64,000 nt of DNA, taken from positions 124,001-188,000 of the forward strand of contig CAWJJO010000001.1 of assembly GCA_963843285.1 (NCBI GenBank). The letters are read 5' to 3'. The position numbers were made by a program, and so were the translations under genes. The notes under the pieces are model-generated. The model was not told the origin of the DNA. It made no database searches and saw only the letters and a program-made list of their open reading frames with translations. The stretch comes from CAZDDB01 sp963843285. GTDB taxonomy: Bacteria > Acidobacteriota > HRBIN11 > JAKEFK01. Within the stretch, counting starts at the first letter, position 1, and every line of letters begins with the position of its first letter. Shown piece by piece: positions 44,111-52,963 of this stretch.

Positions 44111-44530
44111 GTGTTTCGCGCTGTCCTGGATGCAAACCAGTTTGTAAGCGCAACTCTTCATTCCTCAGGGAACCCGGCAAAAGCGCTGAACGCGTGGCGT
44201 AGAGGGTACTTTGAACTGGTGGTTTCGCCTTCGATTTTGGATGAAATCCGGCGTGTCCTGAATTATCCAAGGCTGGCAAGAATTCACAAGAAGAGTCCGG
44301 TTGAGATCGATGAATTCTTGGAGGACCTTGCCGTGCTGGCTTTTGTCTCCTCAGGAAAGTTGAACCTCCGTGTTACCCACCGTGATCCGTCGGATGATAT
44401 TTATCTTATTGCCGCCGTGGAAGCAGAGGCGCGATTTATCGTTACCGGAGATTCAGATTTGCTTGATATCGAGGTGTACCGAGGAATCCGCATCGTTACT
44501 GCAAGGGAATTTCTCGGGGAACTTCGCTGA
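44111..44530 (+). CDS. PIN-domain toxin (VapC-like)
   Basis: 139 residues of the putative-toxin PIN family. Acidic metal-binding residues are in VLDANQFVSA (D8), SPSILDEI and DPSDDIYLIAAVEAEARFIVTGDSDLL. PIN toxins are ribonucleases that typically cleave tRNA or rRNA. The start is GTG at 44111, coupled to the antitoxin. It ends 9 bp before the right direct repeat (44539), so the whole module lies between the two repeat copies. Confidence 0.88.
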   Translation: MFRAVLDANQFVSATLHSSGNPAKALNAWRRGYFELVVSPSILDEIRRVLNYPRLARIHKKSPVEIDEFLEDLAVLAFVSSGKLNLRVTHRDPSDDIYLIAAVEAEARFIVTGDSDLLDIEVYRGIRIVTAREFLGELR

Positions 44531-44538
44531 GAGGAGAA

Positions 44539-44624
44539 ACGCTCTCCTCTTGCATCTGATGTAAAATCAGGGGAGAGCTATGAATCCCAAATTGGTTGCG
44601 ATTGCCGGACCCCAACAGGGAACG
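44539..44624 (+). repeat. Right copy of direct repeat flanking the toxin-antitoxin module
   Basis: 86 bp comprising the 5' leader and first 15 codons of the activator at 44580. It differs from the left copy by a few substitutions and small indels. Confidence 0.8.
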
Positions 44625-46472
44625 ACCTATCCGCTGTCGGACGAAAGCACATCGATTGGACGCGATAGTTCCAGCTGGATTCCATTAACCGACGCCTCAG
44701 CTTCGCGGAAGCATTGTTTGATTACAAGAAATAATGATCATTTCGAGATCGCCGATCTAAAAAGCCGCAATGGTACCTTCGTGAACGGCATCCCGATTCA
44801 AAAGCACCGCCTCTCTCACGGAGACCGGATCGAATTGGGAGGATCCAGTTTCCTTTTTCTGCTTCAAGATGAAGAATCGCCTCCATCCCCATTGATGGAT
44901 CCGGCTCTTGAGATGCTTTCTACAACCCGTTTCCGTGTAGAAGACACCCTTTATTTGCATCCCGAAAAGCTCCTCTCTGCACTTCCCTCGAGTGAAAAAA
45001 TTGCACGCGCTCTCGAAGCGCTTTTGAATCTTGCTCAATCCTTGCAAAAGATCAGTGAATGGGAATCACTCTGCCGTACTCTACTGCAATCCGTATTTCA
45101 AGTTGTTCCCGCCGAACGCGGAACACTCGTTCTTTTACAACCGGGAACTGATGAGATCGATTTCTCGTATACCGGTGACCAGGAACTTCGAGTGCTACGG
45201 GTCCCCGTAAGCAGAACCATTATCAGGACGGTTCTTCAGGAGCGTACCGCCTTTCTAAGTAATGATGTTTTCTCTGACCCCAAAATATCCGATGCTACCA
45301 AAAGCCTGTCCGGATTTAAGATTGCCTCGGTAATTGCTGTCCCCATGGCGGCAAAAGATAGGATTCTCGCTGTACTCATTCTGGATACTTCAGATCCCGG
45401 TGTTCGCTTTGACGAGGACCACTTGCAGTTCGTTTGTGCGATCGCAACGATCGGCACAGTAGCTTTAGAGAATCACCGTTACTTGAAAATCCTGGAAAAC
45501 GATCATCGTCTAATGATCGAAGATTTAAAATTCGAATCCAGGATGATCGGCGAAAGCGATTCCATGAAGAAAGTGTACGAGCTGATTGCCAAAGTTGCGC
45601 CAACCGGTTCCACTGTTTTGATTCAAGGAGAAAGCGGAACAGGAAAAGAATTGGCAGCGCGGGCAATTCATTGGAACAGTGAACGGGTCCGGAGACCTTT
45701 CGTCGTGATTAACTGCGCAACATTGTCCGAAACGTTACTGGAGAGCGACCTTTTTGGTCATGAAAAGGGCGCTTTCACCGGAGCCATCGCCCAGAAGAAA
45801 GGAAAGCTTGAAATAGCGGACGGGGGCACTGTGTTTCTGGATGAAGTAGGGGATCTCGCCGCTCCGCTGCAGGCCAAACTATTGCGAGTACTGCAGGAGC
45901 GGGAATTCGAACGGGTGGGAGGAACCCGCGCAATCAAAATTGATGTCCGGATCATCGCGGCAACCAACAAAGATCTGGAGGAAGCGGTGAAAGACCGGAA
46001 GTTCCGTGAGGATCTGTATTACCGTTTGAATGTAGTGCAGGTCCAAATGCCCGCACTGCGGGAAAGAAAAGCAGACATTCCGTTGCTGGCTACTTACTTC
46101 GCATCGGTTTATGGGAAAAAATGCGGACGTCACATCGAAGGCATTTCATCTGGTAGTCGTGAGCTGCTGATCAATTATGATTGGCCCGGAAATGTTCGCG
46201 AGCTTGAAAATGTCATCGAACGCGCAGTGGTGCTGGGTTCCACGAATGTCATCCTTCCTGAGGATCTTCCGGAAGCGTTGCTGGAATGTGGTGAAATCGA
46301 GGCCCTTGGAATGATCCCCTACAATCAACTGCTGAGAGCGACCAAGAAGAGGTTAATCCAGAACGCGTTCGAGCAAGCAAGCGGAGACCACACGGAAGCG
46401 GCCCGGATTCTTGGAATGCATCCCAACAACCTCCATCGCATCCTGCGCAATTTGCGGATCCACGAATCTTAA
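44580..46472 (+). CDS. FHA-GAF sigma-54-dependent transcriptional activator
   Basis: 630 residues. An FHA domain (about 20-95; SIGRDSSSWIPLTDASASRKHC, KSRNGTFVNG) binds phosphothreonine. A GAF domain (about 140-300) follows. The AAA+ domain (about 315-550) has Walker A GESGTGKE, the sigma-54 contact loop GAFTGA, and GGTVFLDEVGDL. A Fis-type helix-turn-helix ends the protein (ARILGMHPNNLHRILRN). It would open sigma-54 promoters when its FHA domain meets a Thr-phosphorylated partner, linking the kinases here to gene control. The Tyr-rich gene at 26564 has a good sigma-54 promoter. AGGGGAGAG precedes the ATG. Confidence 0.93.
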   Translation: MNPKLVAIAGPQQGTTYPLSDESTSIGRDSSSWIPLTDASASRKHCLITRNNDHFEIADLKSRNGTFVNGIPIQKHRLSHGDRIELGGSSFLFLLQDEESPPSPLMDPALEMLSTTRFRVEDTLYLHPEKLLSALPSSEKIARALEALLNLAQSLQKISEWESLCRTLLQSVFQVVPAERGTLVLLQPGTDEIDFSYTGDQELRVLRVPVSRTIIRTVLQERTAFLSNDVFSDPKISDATKSLSGFKIASVIAVPMAAKDRILAVLILDTSDPGVRFDEDHLQFVCAIATIGTVALENHRYLKILENDHRLMIEDLKFESRMIGESDSMKKVYELIAKVAPTGSTVLIQGESGTGKELAARAIHWNSERVRRPFVVINCATLSETLLESDLFGHEKGAFTGAIAQKKGKLEIADGGTVFLDEVGDLAAPLQAKLLRVLQEREFERVGGTRAIKIDVRIIAATNKDLEEAVKDRKFREDLYYRLNVVQVQMPALRERKADIPLLATYFASVYGKKCGRHIEGISSGSRELLINYDWPGNVRELENVIERAVVLGSTNVILPEDLPEALLECGEIEALGMIPYNQLLRATKKRLIQNAFEQASGDHTEAARILGMHPNNLHRILRNLRIHES

Positions 46473-46506
46473 AAACAAACCCACGCGATTCGGACACGAG
46501 AACAGT

Positions 46507-47643
46507 CTACGGATAATACACATCGCAGATCTTTTCGTTCTTGTAATACACTCGCGGGACACGGGCGCCGATCAGACAGGTTACTTCGTACACAACGGTA
46601 TCCAGAAGGCGGGCCCAATCCTTTGCAGTGGTTCGCGGTCCGATCAGTGTCGCTGTATCGTACAACTTCACTTTGCCGGCGATTTCCGTAACATCGATTG
46701 TAGTCAAATCCATGCTGATATTCCCGGCCACGCGGCACATCGCGCCGCAGATTTCCACTTCGAGACGATTCGAAAGATGCCTGCGCAAACCATCTGCGTA
46801 GCCGATCGGAATCGTTGCGATCAACGTATCCCGTTCAGCGCAAAACGTTCTTCCGTACCCCACGGTCTCCCCTTTTTGAATCCAGTGCATGTAAATGATC
46901 TTGCTTTTTAGAGTCAGGATCGGAATCAGACCAAACGTGTCTTCCACGGGAGAGATACCGTACAGTAACATCCCGGGTCGTACCATGTCGTAGTGCGACT
47001 CCGGATAATTCACTACAGCAGAACTGTTCGCAGTGTGGATCAAAGCACCGCTCTGAGGATTCTCGATGAGAAACTGACGAAACAGCAGGAGCTGTTTTTT
47101 CGTATACGGATCATTTGGAATTTCGGCACTGGCGAGATGCGTGTACACTCCGCCAATCTTGATAAACGGAAGCGGATGCCGCAACAGCTGCGCTGCATCA
47201 GATGTGGTGAATCCAAGACGTCCCACGCCGGTATCCACTTTGACATGGATCGTAACTTCCTTGCGTTGCGCACGCGTGTATTCGTCTAGCGCCTGCAAGA
47301 ATTCTCTGTTGTAAACGGCGGGCATCAGATCGTATCGCAGCAATAGCGGGAGTTGCTCGGGCGTCAAACCGCTCAGCACCAGAACGGGAACGACGATGCC
47401 GGCATTTCGCAGCTCGATCGCTTCCGTGATCGTGGCCGTGCCAAAATACGCTACACCATCCGCCTGAAGCTCTCTGGCCACGGTCACGGCGCCATGACCA
47501 TACCCGTCCGATTTTACGACCGCCAGTATCGTGGCGGGAGAAACGATCTTCTGAATTACTAAATAATTAGAACCAAGAGCATCGAGATTGATCTCGGCCC
47601 AGGTAGGACGCTGAAAAACCAGCTCACTTATATTTAAGTTCAA
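46507..47643 (-). CDS. alr: Alanine racemase
   Basis: About 378 residues of the PLP-dependent racemase that makes D-alanine for peptidoglycan. The motif AVVKSDGYGHGAV holds the PLP-binding lysine. RPTWAEINLDAL begins the barrel and VGYGRTF with the catalytic tyrosine is present. The start is uncertain. The TTG at 47643 overlaps dnaB by 20 bp, and alternative CTG or GTT codons further in have no clear ribosome-binding site. It lies downstream of dnaB in the same direction. Confidence 0.92.
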   Translation of the reverse strand: MNLNISELVFQRPTWAEINLDALGSNYLVIQKIVSPATILAVVKSDGYGHGAVTVARELQADGVAYFGTATITEAIELRNAGIVVPVLVLSGLTPEQLPLLLRYDLMPAVYNREFLQALDEYTRAQRKEVTIHVKVDTGVGRLGFTTSDAAQLLRHPLPFIKIGGVYTHLASAEIPNDPYTKKQLLLFRQFLIENPQSGALIHTANSSAVVNYPESHYDMVRPGMLLYGISPVEDTFGLIPILTLKSKIIYMHWIQKGETVGYGRTFCAERDTLIATIPIGYADGLRRHLSNRLEVEICGAMCRVAGNISMDLTTIDVTEIAGKVKLYDTATLIGPRTTAKDWARLLDTVVYEVTCLIGARVPRVYYKNEKICDVYYP

Positions 47644-48958
47644 ACCGCGTGAATTCCTTCAAGAAGACGAGCTCGATTTCACCCGTAGGACCGTTGCGTT
47701 GCTTGCGAACCAGGATCTCAGCCAATCCCCGGTTCTCATCTGTCGGCTCATACAATTCTTCCCGGTAAATAAAACAAACCACATCGGCATCCTGTTCAAT
47801 CGCACCTGATTCACGAAGATCCGAAAGCACAGGTTTGTGATCCTTGCCCCGCGTTTCCGGTCCGCGGTGAAGCTGTGAGAGCGCAATCAAAGGAACGTTC
47901 AGCTCTTTTGCCAGCTCTTTTAACGAACGCGAGATTGCAGTAATTTCCTGTTGCCGGTTGTCCCAGCGTCCTTTCATCCGCAGCATCTGCAAATAATCTA
48001 CAATCAACAAATCCAGGCCGTGCTCCGCTTTCAAACGACGCGCCTTCGCCCCCATTTCCAGCGGTGTGATCCCGCTGGAATCATCGATGAAAATCTTCGA
48101 ATCGCTGAGGATGGTCATCGTCCGGAGCAGCTCCGACCATTCCTTTCTTGTAAATTCTCCCGATCGTAAATGATGAGCATTTAATCTGGCTTCCGAGCAA
48201 AGCAATCGCAACATCAGCTGTTCTTTAGACATTTCCAAACTGAAGATGCCTGCGGTCTTCTTCAGAATCGTGCCTGCATGAAGCGCGATGTTCAGCGCAA
48301 ATGCGGTTTTTCCCATCGACGGCCGTCCGGCAATGATGATCAGATCGGAAGGTTGAAAGCCGGAAGTCAAATCATCGAGATCTTTGAAGCCGGTGGATAG
48401 ACCGGTCAGCTCACCCGGGTGATCCTGCAGATACTTGATTCGCGTAAACGCATCGTCTGCAAGATCTTTCAGCGGTTGAAATCCAGTCTGGATGCGGTCT
48501 TCCGCGATCGAGAAAATGGCTCGCTCTGCTTTGTTCAGGATCTCATCGGTCTCTTCTTCCTGTTTGTAACAGGAATCAATGATTTCATATCCCGTGCGGA
48601 TCAAGCTTCGCAAGACCGCCTTCTCTTTAACGATCTGCGAGTAATGCTGGATATTTCGAGCGGAGGGAACACTGTCAATCAGTGAGACAAGATAACTCAG
48701 ACCGCCGATCTGATCGAGCTCCCCAGTTTTTGTGAGCTCATCACGCAGAATCACAAGATCGATGCTCCGCGTGGCAGTTGTTAGATTGACAAAACAGTCG
48801 TAGAGGATCCTGTGATTTTCGGCATAAAAATCTTCACTGGAGAGAGAATCCAATACCTGGTAGATCGATTCATTTTCCAGAATGATGGCGCCCAGAACGG
48901 AGCGTTCCGCTTCCAAACTGTGGGGCAAACCCTTTTCTGTAATGAGATCGACCGGCAT
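47624..48958 (-). CDS. dnaB: Replicative DNA helicase DnaB
   Basis: 444 residues. The N-terminal domain (about 10-115; LPHSLEAERSVLGAIILEN) interacts with primase, and the RecA-like C-terminal ATPase (about 170-444) has Walker A GRPSMGKTAFALN, Walker B LLIVDYLQ and DLRESGAIEQDADVV. It unwinds DNA at the replication fork. The gene order rpsF-rpsR-rplI-dnaB is conserved in many bacteria. The stop overlaps the alr start region. Confidence 0.96.
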   Translation of the reverse strand: MPVDLITEKGLPHSLEAERSVLGAIILENESIYQVLDSLSSEDFYAENHRILYDCFVNLTTATRSIDLVILRDELTKTGELDQIGGLSYLVSLIDSVPSARNIQHYSQIVKEKAVLRSLIRTGYEIIDSCYKQEEETDEILNKAERAIFSIAEDRIQTGFQPLKDLADDAFTRIKYLQDHPGELTGLSTGFKDLDDLTSGFQPSDLIIIAGRPSMGKTAFALNIALHAGTILKKTAGIFSLEMSKEQLMLRLLCSEARLNAHHLRSGEFTRKEWSELLRTMTILSDSKIFIDDSSGITPLEMGAKARRLKAEHGLDLLIVDYLQMLRMKGRWDNRQQEITAISRSLKELAKELNVPLIALSQLHRGPETRGKDHKPVLSDLRESGAIEQDADVVCFIYREELYEPTDENRGLAEILVRKQRNGPTGEIELVFLKEFTRFELKYK

Positions 48959-49006
48959 AGAACCCTAAGCAAGCGGAGTCTATTATAACTCACCACAAAA
49001 AAATAA

Positions 49007-49077
49007 AGCACGGAAACACGGAATCACGGAAGAAAAATTTTTTCTATTTCTTTTCCGTGATTCCGTGTTTCCGTGCT
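49007..49077. repeat. Inverted-repeat element, family C
   Basis: Perfect 25-bp arms (49007-49031 and 49053-49077; core CACGGAAACACGG) enclose 21 bp between the rplI stop and the dnaB start. The sibling is at 34125-34201. Confidence 0.85.
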
Positions 49078-49084
49078 TGTCTAT

Positions 49085-49528
49085 TTATTCTTTGACGACG
49101 GAAACTTTGACTTCGGCAACGACCGATTTGTGGAGCTTTATCGGAACTGCGTAATCACCGAGACGCTTGATCGGCTCTTGTAACTCGATCTTTCGTTTGT
49201 CGATCGAATATCCCTTTTCTTCCAGCATTTCCGCGATGCCGGCAGAAGTGACAGAACCGAATAGAACGTCCCCTTCTCCAGCCTTCATCGGAAATTTCAG
49301 CGCAACTTGATCCAGTTCTGTCTTGAGCTGCGCGGCGTCCTTTTCTTCCTTTGCTTCCTGAACGCGGTGTTTCTTCCCCTCCATCTCTACGCGCTTCAAG
49401 TTCCCTTCCGTAGCGGCGACAGCCAGCTTTCGCGGAATCAGAAAATTCCGGCCATACCCATCCGCCACATTGAGGACGGCGCCCCTTTTGCCCAGCCGAT
49501 CCACATCTTCTACCAATATGATTTTCAT
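49085..49528 (-). CDS. rplI: 50S ribosomal protein L9
   Basis: 147 residues. The N-terminal domain (MKIILVEDVDRLGKRGAVLNVADGYGRNFLIP) binds 23S rRNA. A long helix (about 45-80) and the C-terminal domain (about 85-147) follow, the normal two-lobed L9. It lies 4 bp downstream of rpsR. Confidence 0.96.
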   Translation of the reverse strand: MKIILVEDVDRLGKRGAVLNVADGYGRNFLIPRKLAVAATEGNLKRVEMEGKKHRVQEAKEEKDAAQLKTELDQVALKFPMKAGEGDVLFGSVTSAGIAEMLEEKGYSIDKRKIELQEPIKRLGDYAVPIKLHKSVVAEVKVSVVKE

Positions 49529-49532
49529 GCAA

Positions 49533-49808
49533 CTATTCTCCTACATAAGGAAGCAGGGCAGCCACACGGGCCCGCTTGAGGGCGGTTCCGAGTTTTCGCT
49601 GGTGCCAGGCGCAGGTGCCGGTAATTCTTCGCGGCATGATGCGGCCGCGTTCCGGAACGAAACTCTGCAGCAAGGATACATCCTTAAAATCGATATAGTC
49701 GATTTTCTCGCTGCAGAACCGGCAGACTCGTTTCCGGCGATAAAAATACCGGCGTCCACCCATTCCATCTTGCTGCTGTTGCGGTTGCTGTCTACTCATC
49801 TGAGCCAT
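49533..49808 (-). CDS. rpsR: 30S ribosomal protein S18
   Basis: 91 residues with a Gln-rich N-terminal tail (about 1-15), the S18 core (FYRRKRVCRFCSEK, ...RITGTCAWHQRKL) and two Cys motifs that could bind zinc. It overlaps the 3' end of rpsF by 17 bp. S18 forms a heterodimer with S6 on 16S rRNA. Confidence 0.95.
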   Translation of the reverse strand: MAQMSRQQPQQQQDGMGGRRYFYRRKRVCRFCSEKIDYIDFKDVSLLQSFVPERGRIMPRRITGTCAWHQRKLGTALKRARVAALLPYVGE

Positions 49809-50271
49809 GGCTTCCTCCTTCTTCCTGCGCGGATGTTTCCGGCGCGACTTCTGAAACTGGTTCTTCGGGGATTTCGGGTTCTTCTACGGGATTAGCCGCA
49901 GCCACCGGTTCGGGAGCCGGGATTTCCGCCTGCGCCTGGCGGGCTGCACGACGCTCGATATCCTTATGCAGATTCTGAACCTGGATTTTTTCCATCTTCA
50001 AAATCATAAAGCGCAAAATCGTTTCCGACATTTTCAACTTACGGTCGATTTCGGCAATCCCTGCTGCGCTTCCTTCAAAGTAGATCCATTCATAGTATCC
50101 CTGGCGCTGCTTCTTGATCACATACGCCAGCTTCCTTTTTCCCCAGTGATCTACGAAAAGGATTGAAGCCTTTTCATGTTTTACGATTTCCTCGACCTGT
50201 TGAAGCTGGGCCTTTTCTTCGTCCTCCGTAAGAGTGGAAGAAAAGATCACCATCAACTCATAGTGATTCAT
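49792..50271 (-). CDS. rpsF: 30S ribosomal protein S6 with acidic C-terminal extension
   Basis: 159 residues, longer than the usual 95-135. The core (about 1-98; NHYELMVIFSSTLTED, RKLAYVIKKQRQGYYEWIYF) is standard S6. The last 55 or so residues are Ala/Pro/Glu-rich. Two stem-loops lie upstream. GGAGG precedes the ATG. It is the first gene of rpsF-rpsR-rplI-dnaB-alr. Confidence 0.95.
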   Translation of the reverse strand: MNHYELMVIFSSTLTEDEEKAQLQQVEEIVKHEKASILFVDHWGKRKLAYVIKKQRQGYYEWIYFEGSAAGIAEIDRKLKMSETILRFMILKMEKIQVQNLHKDIERRAARQAQAEIPAPEPVAAANPVEEPEIPEEPVSEVAPETSAQEEGGSHGSDE

Positions 50272-50291
50272 AGAACCTCCTTTCGGTTTAT

Positions 50292-50337
50292 TTTCCGCTT
50301 GTGGCGGAAAGTAAGCTGTCCGGTTCTACCGGACAGC
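50292..50337 (-). promoter_or_regulatory. Two stem-loops in the rpsF leader
   Basis: On the minus strand GCTGTCCGG-TAGAA-CCGGACAGC (9-bp stem) is followed by TTTCCGC-CACAA-GCGGAAA (7-bp stem), 20-40 nt before the rpsF start. Many rpsF leaders bind the S6:S18 pair for feedback control. The CCG-rich loop is reminiscent but not a confirmed match. Confidence 0.3.
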
Positions 50338-50360
50338 AAGGAGCAAAAAACGGGGAGGCA

Positions 50361-50424
50361 AACCACAAAGGCACAAAGGCACGAAGGAAAGATTCAAGCT
50401 TCGTGTCTTCGTGTCTTTGTGGTT
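50361..50424. repeat. Inverted-repeat element, family A
   Basis: Arms 50361-50386 and 50399-50424 (26 bp, three mismatches, beginning AACCACAAAG) enclose 12 bp. It lies 5 bp from the pth stop. Confidence 0.8.
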
Positions 50425-50429
50425 TTCCC

Positions 50430-50996
50430 TTATTCCGGCTTTTGCTTCCGGTTAAATTGATTCATTGCTGTCGTGATCCCCTGTTGGAGGATCACGTCCA
50501 CAGCATCAGAACATAAATCCAGCATCTCTGCAACTGTCACGCGTTCCGAACGACGGAATTCACTTAACACAAAATCGATCCAACTCTCGATTTCATCGGT
50601 TTTGATTCCCATTCGGACACGCGGAACATGCGTGGTGCCAAGATGATCGATAATCGACTGTAGTCCGTTATGCCCTCCTGCGCTTCCATGAAGGCGCACG
50701 CGGATCAAACCTAGAGCCAACGCAAAATCATCATACAGTACCAGGATCTCAGACGGTTGCAGATCCAACTCACGCGAAAGCGCCAGCAACGCGCTCCCGC
50801 TGCGATTCATATATGTCAACGGCTTGCAAAGCAAACCGTACTTTTCTGTTTCAAAGAGCAATGCGTTGTGCGTAGAACGCACCTGCTTCGCAGGTGAAAT
50901 CTCAAGCAAACGATCTACGGCGCGATAACCCAAATTGTGCCGGGTAATCTCGTACTTGCCACCGGGATTTCCCAACCCCGCTATCAACTTGATCAA
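50430..50996 (-). CDS. pth: Peptidyl-tRNA hydrolase
   Basis: 188 residues. It cleaves peptidyl-tRNA released prematurely from ribosomes. The N-terminal GLGNPGGKYEITRHNLGYRAVD holds the catalytic His. YMNRSG, YDDFALALGLIRVRLHGSAGGHNGLQSI are typical. It follows rplY, with 7-mer tandem repeats in between. Confidence 0.95.
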   Translation of the reverse strand: MIKLIAGLGNPGGKYEITRHNLGYRAVDRLLEISPAKQVRSTHNALLFETEKYGLLCKPLTYMNRSGSALLALSRELDLQPSEILVLYDDFALALGLIRVRLHGSAGGHNGLQSIIDHLGTTHVPRVRMGIKTDEIESWIDFVLSEFRRSERVTVAEMLDLCSDAVDVILQQGITTAMNQFNRKQKPE

Positions 50997-51002
50997 GTCT
51001 TA

Positions 51003-51043
51003 AAGTCCAAGGTCCAAAGTCCAAAGTCCAAAGTCCAAAGTCT
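51003..51043. repeat. Tandem repeat of a 7-mer (CCAAAGT)
   Basis: About six copies of CCAAAGT, the first slightly degenerate (CCAAGGT), lie in the 49-bp gap between the rplY stop and the pth start. It is a simple repeat prone to slippage. Confidence 0.9.
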
Positions 51044-51045
51044 GG

Positions 51046-51722
51046 TTATTCTTCCTCTTCTTCCGCCTCAGCAGGTTTGGCTTCTTTTCCTTTCTTGATG
51101 ACTTCGGGTTCTGCTTCGACTTCAGCTCCAGGGACCGCTGCAACCGGGACTTCTTCGGCGCGCGGATGTTCCACGGTGACGACTACTTCATCCGGATCGG
51201 CCAGGATCTTGACCTTATCGCTTACGGGGATATCCCGAACACGCAGAAGATCCCCGATCTTCAGGTTGGTCACGTCCACTTCGAGATGTTCCGGGATGTC
51301 CGCAGGCAAACATTCCACTTTCAATTCACGATGGACCACATCGAGCAATCCGCCTTCCGTCTTGACCCCATATGCCTCGCCTTTCGTGATCAGCGGCACA
51401 TGTAGTTCCAGCTTCTGATCCATCGCCACTTCATAGAAGTCGGCGTGAAGAAGCGCCTGGGAAATCGGCTCCAATTGATATTCTTTGATCAGACAATTGA
51501 CCTTGTCACGGCCAGGAATATTCAATTCAAAGATGGTGTTTTCGCCCGCCTGAGAACGTAGAATCTTAAAAATTTCCTTCGGATCCACACTGAGCGAAAT
51601 ACTTTCATTCTTATGACCATAAAGCACCGCCGGAATTTTCCCATCACGGCGAAGCTGCCGGTTGGCGCCTTTGCCGGTGGATTCACGAATCGTGCTGGTG
51701 ATAACAAACTGATCTGCTGCAT
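51046..51722 (-). CDS. rplY: 50S ribosomal protein L25/Ctc, start frame disturbed
   Basis: The L25 beta-barrel (about 1-95; ADQFVITSTIRESTGKGANRQLRRDGKIPAVLYG) binds 5S rRNA. A C-terminal TL5-like domain and an acidic Glu/Ala tail follow. GAGGAG lies 6 nt before the ATG at 51722, but that ATG is out of frame. Adding one base between 51719 and 51720 would give the usual MAADQFVIT start and 225 residues. As written, only a GTG (51750) or TTG (51741) without a ribosome-binding site opens the frame. Assembly deletion is likely. It directly follows prs. Confidence 0.9.
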
Positions 51723-51733
51723 AAAATTCTCCT

Positions 51734-52683
51734 CTAGACAAATAGTTCACTAACGGAAGATTCTTTGTGTATATTCATGATTGCTCTTGCCAGCAATTCC
51801 GCAACGGACAACTGGATGAGTTTGCTGGAAAGTTTTTCGGGTGGCAGCGGGATTGTGTTGTGATGACAACGTTCTCGATCGGCGAATTCTCGATCCGCTC
51901 AATGGCAGGTCCGCTCAAAACCGCATGGGAACAGGTTGCGAAGATTCGCTCAGCGCCCTGCTCATGAAGTGATTTTGCAGTGTTCACCAGCGTCCCCGCA
52001 GTATCAATGATGTCATCCACGACCACACAGGTACGACCGCGCACATCGCCGATTACGTTCATGATTTCCGCGACGTTCGGTCCGACCCGGCGTTTATCCA
52101 CGATTGCCAGCTGGGCATTGATCCGGACTGCAAAAGCGCGCGCTCTTTCCACGCCGCCTGCGTCCGGGGATACGATCGTTAGATTCTGATACTTCTGTTC
52201 GGCGATAAACTTCAAAATCACCGGAGCCGCATACAAATGATCGACCGGAATCTGAAAGAATCCGACAATTTGATTTGCATGAAGATCGATTGTCAGGATC
52301 CGGTCCGCGCCAGCGCGGGTAATAATGTCTGCTGCAAGTCTCGCTGTAATCGGCACCCGCGGCTTGTCCTTTCGATCTTGCCGCGCATAACCGTAATATG
52401 GAATGACAGCAGTAATTCGTCCCGCAGACGATCGTTTGAAGGCGTCGATCATGATCAACAGTTCCATCAAGTTCGTATTGACGGGAGAGCACGTGGGTTG
52501 GATTACAAACACATCCTCCCCTCGCACATTTTCCAGGATCTGGACGTACGACTCTCCATCGCTGAAACGGGTAAGGTGCAGCTTGCCCAACGGGATTCCA
52601 AGATGCGAGCAAACCTGATCCGCCAACGCGGGATTTGCGTTTCCGGTAAAAATCTTATATCGGTCCATCTCTTTATAACTCAC
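51734..52683 (-). CDS. prs: Ribose-phosphate pyrophosphokinase, frameshift near 3' end
   Basis: Makes PRPP for nucleotide synthesis. The core is complete: PRPP-synthetase N-terminal domain, IDLHANQIVGFF, SPDAGGVERARAFA, DKRR and the PRPP-binding VVVDDIIDTAGT. Near 51859-51860 one base appears to be missing. Before it the frame reads SPIENVVIT, and afterwards the family ending NTIPLPPEKLSSKLIQLSVA (then ELLARAI...) continues in another frame to a TAG at 51734. As written, the frame ends at 51775 with an unrelated tail. Restored, the product is about 311-316 residues, the normal size. The start (GTG 52683 or ATG 52668) lies just after tRNA-Gln. Confidence 0.92.
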
Positions 52684-52693
52684 TCGATTTTTA

Positions 52694-52768
52694 TGGCTGG
52701 GGAGGGAGGATTCGAACCTCCGAATGCGGGTTCCAAAGACCCGTGCCTTGCCGCTTGGCGACTCCCCA
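52694..52768 (-). tRNA. tRNA-Gln (TTG)
   Basis: The minus-strand cloverleaf is complete: acceptor TGGGGAG / CTCCCCA, D-arm GCC-AAGCGGCAA-GGC, anticodon stem CGGGT / ACCCG with loop CTTTGGA (anticodon TTG, reads CAA), T-arm GGAGG-TTCGAAT-CCTCC, discriminator G and an encoded CCA. It lies between ispE and prs, a common arrangement, and is probably co-transcribed with prs. Confidence 0.95.
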
Positions 52769-52963
52769 AATCAAATGGATTCACGACCATCCCGGAGAAG
52801 ATTCGCCATTTCCGCTGTCACTGCCTTCTGTCCAAACAGTCTTTTCGTGTGAAAATCAATCTCAGGATGTAGTGAGCGAACCTGCAGTGCGGAGACAAAA
52901 ATCCCTCAGGGATTCCGGCCGTTTATCCACGAGTATCTTAATGAAATTCAAGTTTTGTGTCAA

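Noticed and set aside
51003..51043. Short tandem repeats resembling a CRISPR array
   Set aside because: The unit is only 7 bp with no spacers, so it is a simple sequence repeat.
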